From: Gari tellinella
Taxonomy: Eukaryota; Mollusca; Bivalvia; Cardiida; Psammobiidae
Assembly (NCBI GenBank): GCA_922989275.2
Contig: OV277862.1
Location: 49,811,786 to 49,875,785 of the forward strand
Reading direction: 5' to 3'
Length of the DNA: 64,000 nucleotides
Within the stretch, counting starts at the first letter, position 1. Each line of letters starts with the position of its first letter. Below are positions 31,626 through 43,733 of the stretch, piece after piece. The translations under genes were made by a program, and so were the position numbers. Under the pieces are notes generated by a model that saw only the letters and a program-made list of their open reading frames with translations, searched no databases and had not been told where the DNA came from.

Positions 31626-31799
31626 AAAGGGCTGAGCAATATAAAGTAAAGAAAAAGCTCACACAAAGAGCTTTCACTTTGATGTTTATATTGCATTAGG
31701 CTGCCATCTACATTAAAAATAGTTGGAATGTTGTGTTTTGCACTTTTGACAGGGCTTCCATTTCTCCGGATTTTTCCTAAATCTCCGGATTTTTACCCA

Positions 31800-31922
31800 G
31801 TAGCTTAAAGCAGGCTGAAAGTAAAGCAGAATGTGCCCCAAGGCGCATTCTGCTTTACTTGCAGCCTGCTTTAAGGATCCACATGTCAACAAAACAAGAA
31901 AAAGGCTAATGGTTAAAGGTAC
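31800..31922 (-). mobile_element. family A fragment
   Basis: Hairpin 31804-31875 with apex GTGCCCCAAGGCGC, then a worn end with AAAAGGCTAATGGTTAAAGG. Confidence 0.65.
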
Positions 31923-32624
31923 GATTCGTTAAATCGCACTTGAAAAATGCAAGTTTGGAAATCTTAGGATTTTTTATGTCAACTTAAGTTATGGTAGCCC
32001 TGTTTTGACTTGAGGAAAGGGTTTTAATTGGGAAAAAAAGTTGAAAATTTGGCGTATTTAATAAATGAATGTTCAATTTCGTACGTTATCAAGGAGATAA
32101 AATATGTTCAACATTTCGAATGCAATCACAATAACTTACATCCCCGTGGCAGATTTGCTCATTTTGATGGTTTTATTTCAGCTGGAGGTCTTGTTTACAT
32201 TAAGTTACCAGCCTAAACATGAAGGAGCACCCCCGCTAACTTCATTCTGAAGAGTTCGGTTATCGTTCCTGGCACATCCAAAGTACTGAAAGTACTGGAT
32301 GATATCCTCGGTCGACAAACTCTGAAGGTGTTTTTTAATATTTCTCCTAGATCAACAGTTTTTAGCTCTAAGTCAGAATCTAGACAATGGTTCCCAAGTG
32401 ACGTCACAATACGTCGTAAAGAAAAAGACACATTTTACGACAACATCACATGCTGGGACATGTGAAATGTCACTGATCACATGGGAGCAAAGCTCTAGAT
32501 CGAGACTTTTCTAATTAGACACTCTATATCTACCTGTAGATCTAATAATCTAGATCTACCAGTCAATGAAGGCCATGTAAAAATTTTCATTGACGATGTA
32601 GAATAGATCTGTACAGGTCTATCC

Positions 32625-32835
32625 ACAGGTACTTGACACATACTTTATTATCTATTAACCACCCCCTCCCCCTTTTTAAAAAAAAATTTTTTGTTTACTA
32701 TACTTCTATATCTATAATAGAAGTATAGTAAAAAAAAAAAAGAGTTTGTTTTTAAAAAAAAAAAAGTGTGTGTGTGTGTGTGTGGGGGGGGGGGGGGTGT
32801 TAATAGATAATAAAGTATGTGTCAAGTACCTGTGG
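32625..32835. repeat. AT-rich palindrome with homopolymer and GT tracts
   Basis: CAGGTACTTGACACATACTT and ATTATCTATTAACC at left recur inverted at right. Between them lie C and T runs, a TATACTTCTATAT stem, A runs, a (GT)n tract and a G run. Confidence 0.75.
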
Positions 32836-32859
32836 GTCTATCTAGTGGAAGAGGATTTC

Positions 32860-33440
32860 AACCAAACGAGCGCATACTAATTATGTAGATCTAGATATAC
32901 TAGATCTAGGCCTACTACTAGATCTACTACTACCAGATCTACTACAACCACCACCACAACCAGTCCACCACTGCTGCTACTACTAGATCTACTATTATTA
33001 CGACTAAGTACTACTTCTACTAGATCTTCTACTACTAGATCTACTACTACTAGATTTACCCACTACTGTGTACTAGATTATACTACTACTATTAGATCTA
33101 CTACTAGATCTACTATTTATACTACTATTAAAATCTAGATCTACTACTTCTACTTGATCTGCTGCTATTTCTACCACCAAGACAGTACTATGGCTACTAC
33201 CACTGCTACTACTACTACTATTACCAAATCTACTAATACTACTACTGCTACTACTACTGCGACTACCACTTCGGCAACCACCAGTACAACAGCTACTTTT
33301 ATTACTACTATCTCTCTTCGATCTACTATTACTACTACTACTACTACTACTTTTAATTCTTCTTCCATCACCACTTCTTCAACTATTACTTATAGATTAT
33401 ACATCTAGATTCTACTATTGCTGCTACTACTGTTACTTTT
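32860..33440 (+). repeat. degenerate CTA/ACT trinucleotide tract with AGATCT sites
   Basis: Mostly CTACTA, ACTACT and ACCACC units, with TAGATCTA repeated many times between 32880 and 33130. Long Thr/Ser or Val frames here come from the repeat. Confidence 0.85.
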
Positions 33441-34664
33441 TCTAATATTAATTATTTTATCATAATCATTACTATTATCCCGGTACCACCATTATTCGAA
33501 CACCTAAGCATCTTCGAGTCAATTACAAATTTCTATGTGAATAAATTTTTTTTTTTACATACATCATGGAGAAATGACATTTCTCCATGCATAAATCCTG
33601 GATAAACTGGTCATTTTCAACTTATAATGCGATGGGTAAGTTATTGCAACTCAAATCGGTTCTCTAACAATGTAAACAAAGCATAGTGACCCGCTTACCT
33701 CATTTTCAGTGGGATGCCAACCTAAATTCGAACATCAGGTTTGACACCACGAAATGTTTCCTATATGTAGTCCAGGGTAAGTGTTTGTTCATGAAATGTC
33801 AGACAAAACATAAAACAGGAGTCTGTAACCTCATAAAAAGTAAAAGTCAACTTGTTTTACATTTAATTTACAGTAGTTTAGACATAAAGTATCAATTGTT
33901 AATGGCTACAGACAGGACATTCGAATGGGTCTCCTTCTTGCTGTGAAATGCATCTAAAACATAGAAGAAATTTCTTAAAGTTGTTGAACATATTTTTCTA
34001 AAAAAATACTAGTGTACTGAAACCTGTAAGATAAACAAATAGTTTGTTTACTCCCTGTTACTTCTTATATATGAAACACAATTAGGAATAAAAAACAAAT
34101 GAGAAAAAAGTGATAAGGACCCCTAGTTTGAGATTTGATCACATTTAGTGGTCTGAACCCTCAATATGATTTATACGGACCTTTAGGAATGAGGTAAATG
34201 TAAAAGTTTTGCAGCCGATACACCACTGGTCATTTTTGTTGACAGAAAAATGTAGTTTGTGGCATGATTATGCATATGGAATTTTGGGGTTAGATGTAAT
34301 TGCATTATTTATACTCAGAGAAGTTCAACAAATGCCCTTTTACCTGTTTACTGATCTTTTTTGCCGATTTTGTGTTCTTGACGTTTCTACAGGTGTTACT
34401 GTCAAGATGTCACGCACGGTTATGCAAATTTGTTTGTAACCATAGATGTCACGCGAAATGATTCAGGTGTTCGATTTTTGGTTGTAAAGGGATATTATTA
34501 TTAATGATTACATATTTCTTACATCAACGGAAGTCTGTAAAGCACAAGTACATACTTCCCATATCCTCCAAGCACCATAAGGTACAAATGTTATCAGAAT
34601 ACTGGCCATTCAATCAGAAGTTGTAGGGGGCGGGTTGGGTCACTCAGTGATGACGACCCATCTT
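33441..34664. other. no gene seen
   Basis: AT-rich. Two short open frames (33686-33946, 34209-34439) lack splice logic or family features. It could hold upstream sequence of the CIBAR1-like gene, but no promoter element is evident. Confidence 0.4.
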
Positions 34665-35861
34665 TTAACCCGTTACCCCAAAGCCTGTTTCTATGTTTGA
34701 AGATATGTGACCACTTAAAGCAGGTTGAAAGTAAAGCAGAATGCGTCTTAAGGGTGCATCAATGTCATGACTTTGTGAAATGTTCAAAGTATATGAAAAC
34801 ACTCTATGATGGTTTTGTATTGAAGAGCTATTTAAGATGAATGAAAAAATAGAAAAAAGTGTACATTTTGGTAAACAACAGTTGGCTCTACGGCCATGTA
34901 AAATTTACCCCACCCACTTCCTGTTATTTTGTCCTTTTCAAACAGCCCGCTTCAATAAAATCCATTTTAAATGAAAACAAATATGATAATTTGGTTTTGT
35001 ATTATTTATTTCCTATCTATGGTAGTATTTCTTCATACAAAAACTAATTTAAGAGAAAAAGGCACCAAATGTGAAATTTATAAAGCTCTAAATATCATCG
35101 ATATGGTACTTTTTTGTAAATTTTGTAAGGGGAGATAACTCTTTTTACTTTAATAACTCAAAATTTTCAACACTGACCTTTCAATTTCTTTTCATATTTT
35201 GAACTGCCTTAGCATGGACTTTCATCTGGTAGAATATAAGAAAAAGTTAAATACTAGAACTATTTCATTTTCAAACTTTTTTACTTTTTTTTTCATAAAA
35301 TAAAAAATCTAATAAAATCATGCCCTATACAAAGCATATTTTTGATATTCAAGGATCGATATTGTTCAAACCTGGTGCCTGCTTTGTCTAAATTTGGTTT
35401 CTATATGTGAAAATACCACAAGACAAGAAATAAATAATGGAAACCAAAATTATCATGTTTGTTTTGTTTCGAAATAAATTTTACTGAAGCTTGTACCCTG
35501 AATGGGTAAAATTTGAAAAAAAAAGTCCAAATTTGACATACCTTTTTCAAATCGCTGTAGCTCAAAAACAAGGACACCACCATGTATTTTTTTTTTCATT
35601 TTTTCATTCATCATAAACAGCTCTTCCAAAAAAGCAATGTTAGAAAAAAAGTTAAATACTTTGAAAAATTGGCTTATGACATTGATACACCCTTAAGGCA
35701 CATTCTTCTTTACTTTCAGCCTGTTTTAAGCTACTATCTGCTAGAATATAGAAAATATTTCTTATTATTTTTATTTGTGACAGTATAGATTGGAACTATT
35801 GTCTTCAGTAGAGGAATAAATTAAAGGCGTAAAAGGGCGTATTTATGGGGTAATGGGTTAA
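34665..35861 (+). mobile_element. family A MITE split at its hairpin apex by the 0.94-kb TTAA element
   Basis: TTAA 34665-34668 and 35858-35861. The A sequence is continuous once 34748-35692 is removed. Confidence 0.85.
34748..35696 (+). mobile_element. 0.94-kb TTAA element with long diverged inverted arms, copy 2
   Basis: TTAA at 34748-34751 and 35693-35696. Ends are GGGTGCATCAATGTCATGA and its inverted partner at 35670-35692. It is inserted exactly at the apex TTAA of a family A hairpin: the left arm of the host hairpin ends AGAATGCGTC and the right arm resumes GGCACATTCTTC. Confidence 0.85.
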
Positions 35862-36499
35862 ACAAGTAACCAGTAGTGAGAAATATTTTCTTCTTTAACG
35901 TGAAGATTGTGGCTAAGATATTAAATCATAGCAAGTTTGCTTTTGGAGGCTATGAAGTAGGTCAAGTAAGGCAACACCCAAAACAGTAACACGCAAAAAC
36001 TATAAGATCAGCATTCTGCTTTCCTTTCATTGATTGTTTTATTCTTGAGACTTCATATAGATGGGAACTTCTTTGTTTAGGGAAGAAATAATCAGAGACG
36101 TTAAGGGCGTTATGGGTCAAACCACTCTTACATGAATTCGTCACAGACACGGACGAATGGGATATCTCTTTATTTCAACCGGATCTAAATTGCACGTCAC
36201 GGACACGGATCAAACGTAATGAACCATTGCAACTCGCTTCACTTTAGCAGTCGAACTGACCATCGTCTTAAAAAATTATCACCAGCTCTTACACGTCTCT
36301 TATCGTGATTTGAAACTCTTTTGTTCAGAATAAAATAAACAGAAGAAAGAGTTGGCGAGTCGTTACACGACCTTTCATCTGGATCCAAGGACCATACTGT
36401 TTGCAAAGTCCTCGTTAGTCGATCGCTTATGGTGGTGAAAGGGTTAAACTAATCATTGATTACAGTGTACCGGAACTGCCCATTACTCACATTGGTGAA
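35862..36499. other. no gene seen
   Basis: Contains a family C scrap at 36370-36450 (ATCTGGATCCAAGGACCATA, then GGTGAAAGGGTTAA). A repeated CACGGACACGGA motif occurs near 36145 and 36198. Confidence 0.45.
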
Positions 36500-36645
36500 A
36501 ACATTTTTCTTTTCTTCCAAGAAACGCGTTTACGCTAAATTTATTATTTCCATTGCAAACAGTTTGGAGCCAGATCAGACGCCAGGTAACCCGGCGTCTG
36601 ATCAGGCTCCAAACTGTTTGTCATTCAGATAAAGTGGAACATTCA
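36500..36645 (-). mobile_element. family D fragment
   Basis: AACGCGTTTACGCTAAATTTA then a perfect hairpin 36555-36620; outer ends lost. Confidence 0.65.
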
Positions 36646-36889
36646 GGATTGTAAAAAGAATGTCATTTTCTACATTTTATTAAAAAGCGTTTGTGTTTCG
36701 TTTACATGGGAAAGAAAAACGTAGTAGGGGGATGGCAAAAATGGAAAGTACGGAAGATAGATAGAACCTTTATTATGCAATAGACTATACAGTGAATACA
36801 TGGGCACATGTATAATATAAATAAATACTCCGGTTATGGCTACATAATTCTGTGGTATGTAATAATTTCTGTAAGTATGCAATTGTACA

Positions 36890-37137
36890 GTGGAGAAGAC
36901 GTTACTCTTTCCCGTTCAAACCCAAACGCATTGCAATATATGTATATACTAGTAAAGAAAATGAAAACTTTTTTGACAACTGTACTTATTTTGATCTGAA
37001 TGACAAACAGTTAGGAGCCTGGTCAAACGCCGGATTACCCGGCATCTCATATGACTCCAAACTGATTGCAATGTAAATAATACCGATGGTTTGAGCATAA
37101 ACGCGTTTATTGGGAAATAATAACATACTCTCCTCTG
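36890..37137 (+). mobile_element. family D MITE, diverged
   Basis: CAGTGGAGAAGACGTTACTC to ACATACTCTCCTCTGCA. The hairpin 37005-37070 is mispaired, so this is an older copy. Confidence 0.7.
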
Positions 37138-37734
37138 CACTAGTTTTAACAAAATACAGTGTTACATCTCCTAAGCGGTACACTTGTACACAAAAGGGGG
37201 CTCTGAGAAGCAGATTACAATTTAGTGCAGACAAAGGTGACCGAGAAAATCTCCCCAAAGAACCCTCTGTATTACACTTGTCCCGCATCAAGCTGCCCCA
37301 GTCCAAAAGTCCGATTTTGAGACACAGTCACGCAATGGACATAGGAGTTATAACCATTTTTGTTTTGAAAACCTAAACGCAAGTTTCGAAACCTAAACGC
37401 GAGCCCTAAGTTACTGTAGACCAATGCCACTGGGGCCAAACCTTGTGCGTGCGTGGAAAGGGCTTGCGCACACATGTATACATTATCAAATATGAAAGCA
37501 ATATATTCAAGGGACAAAGTTATGAGCATTTCTTAAAATTGTTTACGTCATTCACGACGACTACATTGTTCGCCGGAGGTATGAAATAATCTCATCTTGT
37601 ACATGTACATGTACCTTGAACAGGGACGCTTAAAATAAAAATGAAACTATACTAACTCATTGATCTATGAAAGTACAGATAGATACTCCCAATTTCAAAT
37701 TAGGTATAGTTCAAGTATGACATTTTCTTTTACA
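37138..37734. other. no gene seen
   Basis: Mixed sequence with AAACCTAAACGC twice near 37368-37400; no supported exon. Confidence 0.45.
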
Positions 37735-37900
37735 ATAATTTATAAAAAAGCATTGCAGACGTGATCAGAGGGCTGGTCACACTATACATGAGCTCTCTGA
37801 TCAGGGTCAACACTGTTTGCATGACAAGTGTACACTTCACATGTACACAGTTTGTAAAAGACAGCAAATGATGACACTAGGTCCAATAAGTTGATTACCA
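37735..37900 (-). mobile_element. family B fragment
   Basis: Hairpin core CGTGATCAGAGGGCT versus AGCTCTCTGATCAGGGTC, then CAAGTGTACACTTCACATG; ends lost. Confidence 0.6.
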
Positions 37901-37956
37901 TCAAAGTATACATGTAGTTTATTGTTGAACATTTAGATGAGAAAAAAGTGTATTTA

Positions 37957-38149
37957 CATTGAAACCTCTCTATAACGACCACAAAAACAGGGCTAATTCA
38001 TTTAACAAATACAGGTGACAGCCTAAAGCAAAGTGAATGTAAAACAGAAAGCTCCTAAAGGAGCTTTCTGTTTTACGTTGACCTTGCTTTAAACAGTCAC
38101 CTGCTAATAAACACAGTTTAGTGGTCGCGTAGTAGAACAATTTTACTGT
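37957..38149 (+). mobile_element. family E MITE
   Basis: TTGAAACCTCTCTATAACGA to AACAATTTTACTG. Hairpin 38024-38091, apex CTCCTAAAGGAG. Confidence 0.75.
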
Positions 38150-38182
38150 ATATGAAAATACAACTCATTGTTACTATATAAC

Positions 38183-38396
38183 TATGCCTTATTACGCAAA
38201 AAATGTATTGTTCTAATTTATACAGTCACGAATATGTATTACAAGAAATATTTTCTCTATCCTAGCAGATGACAGCTTAACACTTGCTGAGAGTAAAGCA
38301 GAATGTACAGTAAGGCGCATTCTGTTTTCTTTCAATCTGCTTTAAGTGGTCACCTGTCTTCAAAACTAGCCACAGCCTATATTTGGTAATGGGTTA
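38183..38396 (-). mobile_element. family A MITE, left end worn
   Basis: Hairpin 38276-38345 with mismatches, right end TTTGGTAATGGGTTAA. Confidence 0.7.
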
Positions 38397-38493
38397 AACG
38401 TATGATTTTAGATACACACTGATTACAATGCAGACACTGATTACAAGTTGATTTTCCAACGTGTATGTTGATATGGTTCGACACTTTGCAGTA

Positions 38494-38718
38494 CAGTAAA
38501 AAACTCTATATTACGACCTCTCAATGCTAAGTGATATAACGATAACTAAAACAAAGGCTAATTGATTGAATCAAAGACAGTTTAAAGCAAGGTGACATTT
38601 AAACAGAAAGCTCCTTGAGGAGCTTTCTGTTTAACTGTCAACTTGTTTTGAGCAGTCACCTGTCGTAAACACCTAATAATTAACACAATTTAGTGGTCGT
38701 AATAGAGAGGTATTACTG
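38494..38718 (+). mobile_element. family E MITE
   Basis: TA at both sides. Hairpin 38583-38650, apex CTCCTTGAGGAG. Ends 73 bp downstream of the hydantoinase stop codon. Confidence 0.8.
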
Positions 38719-38789
38719 TATCTGTGTACTGTATCTGTTTTTCTCATTGTGGCATGATCCATACATACTGATATACATGTATAACTATA

Positions 38790-38795
38790 TTTATT
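38790..38795 (-). promoter_or_regulatory. polyadenylation signal AATAAA overlapping the stop codon
   Basis: On the minus strand the end of the hydantoinase gene reads AAA-TAA-AT, so AATAAA includes the TAA stop. If used, the 3' UTR would be only a few tens of bases. A family E element ends about 70 bp downstream. Confidence 0.4.
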
Positions 38796-41700
38796 TCGGT
38801 GCCACTGGATCATGGTCAACGTACTCCCCGACTGGTTTGTAAACAACGTCGGTGTACCCAAATGCCACCGGACCGACGACTTTCAATGCTTGTTCTGTGG
38901 TCATTATTGGCGCCACTCTCATACCCACTACGGACACGCGTATGCCAAACTTGATCTCCTCAGTGGGTATTGGCTGTGCTGTATCAATATCCATTATTGT
39001 TATCAAATCAGGAACACTCACCAGCACTTGTTTGGTGTTGCTATCCCTAGCGATCAGGAATTCGTTCTGAATATCGATTTCAATTGTCTTTCCTGCGAAT
39101 TCTCCAATGCCTTCGAGTATAATTTTGCCTTTGCTGAATCCACTGGTTGTTTCCTTTACTACATCCGACACTTTGGCATTGATCAGCAGTTGACCTTGTT
39201 CTATTTCCACCACTGCTTTCACAGGAGAGCGGTTCTCGCTGCGAGCATTTAAAACTGCATTTCCAATTCTCCAAGCCTTACTTAAGCTATGGTGGACAGT
39301 GGTATTTAGGATTTCAGTTTTATTGAAATGTGATAGTACAATTCCCGCGCTGCAGCCCATACTAACGACAATTTCGCGAAAGTGGTTTTCCAGAGTTTTA
39401 GGGCCATCTACGTACAAAACAGCCGCTCTCCTCCCTTTGTCGTCAGCTATAGCTGATGGATAGGATTTGCATCCATAAATCAATGGGGAAAACATTTGAA
39501 GCTCTGGAAATGCTCTTCCCATTCCATCACAATCAAGTACAGGCAGGCCAAGTTCTGCCGCAACTAGAAGAGGTTCTATACAGTTCATCCCACCGATTTC
39601 CGCACTCATGATTGCAACGATAGTCTTGTTTCCCATATTCTTCTGCCCATCTTGTTCTTCTATTCGTTGATAGTCATTTATGTATGTAATCCCTTCTTTT
39701 TTCAAAATTTCTACTCCAGCAGAGTTCTGTAAATTGCCGTTTTCAAGTTTCCCCTGACTGTACAAGTCTTGCATGCACTGCAAGGCGCCTGACGTTTCAT
39801 TGCCGGAAACTAACTTTTCATAGATAATCAAAGGTGCTCCCATAAAGGCTACGAGTGTAACCAAGTCGTTCTCGGCATCCGCATCCTTTAAAAATCTGCT
39901 GGGGTTGACAACCCTTATCTTCTTGCCAGCTCGGAGGGCATCGAGAGCAAGTAACCTGGCAATGTGTGGATTTCCCCCGCCACCACATCCCAGGATTCCC
40001 GCTCCTATGGCCAGACAGTCAATGTCATATTCGGAAATTATCCATTCTCCTGATTTGAAGTCAACGTTTGGTAGTTGTATTGTTACACGGGAATCATCCG
40101 ACAGTATAACTCCTGTTGAACTTGCAACTTGTTTGTGCTTCTGTGTACCTGTCACTGGCATTGTGGTATACAAAGAATTCGGAACATAGAACTGTTCATC
40201 TACTTTTCCAGAACTGAGATCGCCAACCATTTTAACCTTAATTCTTGTAGCATCTCCTGGAATATATGACAGCGTTGTAGAATCCTTTTCAACCAATGAC
40301 ATCGTGTCTTCGACAACGCCAGCTTTTCGGAGATCTATTTTCAATGTATCTACAGCGTTCGTAATGGCTTCTGTTCTTGCTATTTCTAACTGGTCCTTTC
40401 GTTGTTGTTCGCCCTCCTGCAAAGTCGAAGGAACGGCAAACTTTCCGAGATCAACCACCATATCAACACTGCTTGAAATTTGACTTAATGCTGCCCCAAC
40501 AGCATTCGCCACATCGAAATTCTCTGGTTTTATAATTTCAGATATTCCATCGAAATGCCATTTGTCTTCTACAATAATGCTTCCTCCTCCAACAAGAATC
40601 ACTGGAACCGATCTGTCGTTGAAGCGCATTTTGTCAACGCATGCGCAAATCATATCTTTTATTGTCTCCGTAGCTTGTGCAACAAACTTATCTTCCAGAT
40701 GTTTTGTATTGCCTTTATTTCCTACATCTGCAAATCCGGCAGCAACTGCAATGTCAGTAGCTGTGATTAATCTACTGACTATTTCCTCTTTAACTTTCGC
40801 AAACACCAAGCTTTCAGTCTCAATATTGTAACCGGCACTTTTAGGTCCAACTGTTACTTTTTTGTCTTCAGTTTTTGACCGAGTAACGTAAGACCCTCCA
40901 CCAAGTCCAATGCTGACAACGTCTGGCATCCGAAAGTTTGTTCTGACACCACAGACCGTCACCTCTGACGAAGCCTCTCGCGGAAACCCTTTCTGTAGCA
41001 AACCAACATCTGTGCTAGTGCCACCAATGTCCATAACAATTGCTTCTTTTACACCAGATAGATAAGCCGCTCCTCTCATGCTGTTTGTTGCCCCGGATGC
41101 AAAAGTCAGAACTGGATATTTTTTAACCTTTTCCTCGCTGATTATAGTTCCATCGTTCTGTGTCAAATACATTGGACATTTCAACCCTAGTTCGTCAAGT
41201 GCTGCACGAAACCCTTTGACTATGTCCACACTCAGTGGCTTGATACTTTCATTCAAAATGGACGCATTTTCTCTTTCCAACAGACCAACTTTACCAATCT
41301 CATGACTGAGTGTGATTACTTGCTTCAGGGTATTCCAATTTGATAAGTTCGCCCACCTTCTTTTCTTGCTCGTCGCGGACCGGAGAAAAGATTCCCGACA
41401 CAACGATGTTCTTTTCTTTCCTTTCTTTAAGAGTTTGGAGGCATTTACGAATTTCCCCTTCATCGACTGGTGTAATCTCGCTGCCATCGAATTGATATCC
41501 CCCATTCACCAAAAATATGCTGCCTTTAACTATAGTTGAAAGCCTGTTTGGAATATCAGAAAACGGTGGTACTTTTCTTGAAGCAGTTCCACACAATCTT
41601 ATTAAAGCAACCTTTTCTAATTCTCTACCTTCAACTAACGCGTTTATGAAATGCGTGGTCCCGATGTTCACTTGTTTAACCGCCAAAGCTTGAACTTTTT

Positions 41701-41902
41701 CCTGGGATGATTTTATCGCGAGGTGTATCGCTGCCTTAACACCGGTTTTAACATCGTAAGTTGTAGGCGTTTTAGCCTTTCCGATAACCCTCCGTTGTCG
41801 TTCAAGACCAGTTTGTGATCCATCAATAGAGTGATCTACTATTGCAGCGTCAGTATTCGTCCCACCCACGTCCACACCTATAACAGCTGATGTTACCTCC
41901 AT
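38791..41902 (-). CDS. hydantoinase/oxoprolinase (HyuA-type) fused to DUF917/S-Me-THD domain; frame broken once
   Basis: Two overlapping reading frames, 41902-41300 (200 codons) and 41505-38791, encode one protein of about 1036 residues if joined near 41320. The N-terminal part begins with GVDVGGTNTD (residues 9-18), the Hydant_A_N nucleotide-binding signature. The Hydantoinase_A part carries ITLSHEIG, FASGATNSMRG, a second phosphate loop MDIGGTSTDVG and SIGLGGGS. From about residue 620, GAGILGCGGGGNPH marks the DUF917 domain, which Pfam links to S-methyl-thiohydantoin desulfurase. The family hydrolyses cyclic amides such as hydantoins or 5-oxoproline; the substrate here is unknown. There is no signal peptide and no intron. 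The single-base frame offset lies between LEYPEAS and VITLSHEIG. It could be a sequencing error or a real mutation. Confidence 0.88.
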
Positions 41903-42497
41903 TTTGCTCTAGAGCTTAGTAGACGGCGCGTATAGACGGTGTAAGTATAAAATGTATGTATTGTTTATCTGTATGAATTATACACACATTCACTAAACGT
42001 ATACACGCTTAATTTCGACTACACAGTGTCTTCGCTCCAGTGAACAAAACAGATCATGTATGTACCCTGTACTTTTCATAGATTTCGACTGTTTGACGCA
42101 TCTACACTAGTGTCGAAGATCGAGTTATTTGGCATCTGCTCTGGCTCTAGACTTTTGCCATATCCCTGTAGTCGCCCATGTCGGGGTAAGGGATAATTAA
42201 TGTTCTCAAATATGACCTATAGGTAGCCAAACATAAATGTGCTATTGTAAAGCAAAGGTTAAAACCAAACCAAAACATGTAAACGCTATCCTTAATTGTC
42301 GTCTGCTCATAAATTTGTCGTCTGCAACAATTCCCAGCTTGAATTAAAACCATTTTCTGTGAAAATTTTCAACAGAGTGTCAAACAGTTGAAACATCCAA
42401 TCGCTGCTTGCAGATGTCTGCCAAAATATTACAATAAATCTACTGCGATGACGACATCTGCTTTACCAATTGTCGTCTGCTTTTTTGTATACATGTA
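41903..42497. other. upstream region of the hydantoinase gene
   Basis: Holds the presumed promoter of the minus-strand gene; no clear TATA element. 42120-42390 has worn family C termini (GTCGTCTGC, TGTCAAACAG). Confidence 0.45.
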
Positions 42498-42743
42498 CAG
42501 TGGAGAATCTGTTATTCTTTCCCGTTTAAACGCAAACGTACGCAAACGCAAAGCGCTAAAACGTAGAAAAGAACAACTTTTGGACAATTCTGATATTTCA
42601 TGTTTATCTTGATGGCAAACAGTTTGGAGCCTGATCAGACGCCGGGTTACCCGGCGTCTGATCTGGCTCCAAACTGTTTGCACTGCAAATAATAGGTTTA
42701 GCGTAAACGCGTTTAATGGGAAAGAATAACACATTCTCCACTG
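42498..42743 (+). mobile_element. family D MITE
   Basis: TA on both sides. Hairpin 42615-42681. Very close to the copies at 7832, 46299 and 62215. Confidence 0.87.
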
Positions 42744-42839
42744 TACAGGTATGTAGTTCGGAGTACTTCTGGCCTTTTTCATTTCTCAAATTTACATTTG
42801 ATATATTTTGACATAGCAAATTATTGAAATGAGTGTTAA

Positions 42840-42905
42840 CAGTTTCGACCCAGATTAAATGTTGCGTTACGCAGCGTCAGACCAGGATCCAAACTGTCTG
42901 TAAAC
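42840..42905. mobile_element. family C hairpin fragment
   Basis: AACAGTTTCGACCCAGATTA, GTTGCGTTACGCAGCG, then AGGATCCAAACTGTCTG; one arm shortened. Confidence 0.55.
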
Positions 42906-43488
42906 AATCATTGGTCATGTACGCGGGGTAAGGCAGTGAAGCTGCTATCTGTATACGTGGCGTCTAACTAGGACGTGAACTGTCTGATAAAAGGCCCTCT
43001 AGGCACATAGCTTATATGTGATTTTCTGATTAAGTTAATGTCATTATAACATCTAGAGCTTTCAATATATCTAATACGTACACTAATGGGTTATACTAGT
43101 CAACTGTATCAGAAACCGACAGACTGAGAGTCAACTCAGTTTCAAGGACAAATAAAAGGCGTTGATGTTGATGTACAGTTTTATGCTGCAGCTATGCTCT
43201 GTAATAACGACCAATAAAAAGAAGATAATTGGTGGTGTTAGACAAGTTGAAGTTTAGAGCAGGATAAAAGTAAATTATAAATTTCACTGAGGAGCTTTCA
43301 TAACACCTTTCTCAAACACCAAAATCAAGATTTATTTTAGAGGTCGAAATATCGGAACACGTTTTGTCTCTAGATAATTGCTGAACCATGCAAGTCCTGA
43401 AATAAGACCTTAAACCTTTACGACAGCATACAAGGTTAAACCTGGAATCAACGTTCACCAAACCAGTTATTTATTGTGTAGATAAGCC
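42906..43488. other. upstream region of the SDR gene
   Basis: A worn E-type remnant lies at 43180-43300 and unique sequence runs to the ATG. No TATA box or initiator could be fixed. Confidence 0.45.
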
Positions 43489-43733
43489 ATGAAGTCAGCT
43501 ATTGTCATCGGAGCATCGAGGGGTATAGGACGTCAAATCTCTCTGACGTTGGCTAAGAACAACTACGGCGTAATAGTTGCTGCCAAAACTACGGAATCAA
43601 GTGCGAAACTTCCGGGATCAGTCAACACAGTCGCAGACGAGATACGGCGAGATGGGGGCGTGGCCTACCCAGTCAAGTGCGACTGCAGGATGGAGACTGA
43701 CATTAAACATACGGTGGATACAGGAATAGAAAA
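43489..43733 (+). CDS. SDR exon 1
   Basis: ATG in context AAGCCATGA; residues 1-81 and part of Lys82. Contains GASRGIG and AAKTTESSAKLPGSV, the HSDL2-type segment after strand beta-2. Donor GTAAAT. Confidence 0.9.

Noticed and set aside
33154..33408. Thr/Ser-rich frame (and Val-rich antisense frame)
   Set aside because: Translation of the trinucleotide tract; no start context, splice signal or other domain.
33686..34439. Two short frames of 86 and 76 codons
   Set aside because: No family motif, no partner exon; lengths are expected by chance in AT-rich DNA of this size.
38812..39252. 146-codon plus-strand frame, and others at 40555-40831
   Set aside because: Antisense shadows of the hydantoinase gene.
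41300..41335. A very short intron explaining the hydantoinase frame change
   Set aside because: The only GT...AG pair there would span about 14 bases, below any known intron size.
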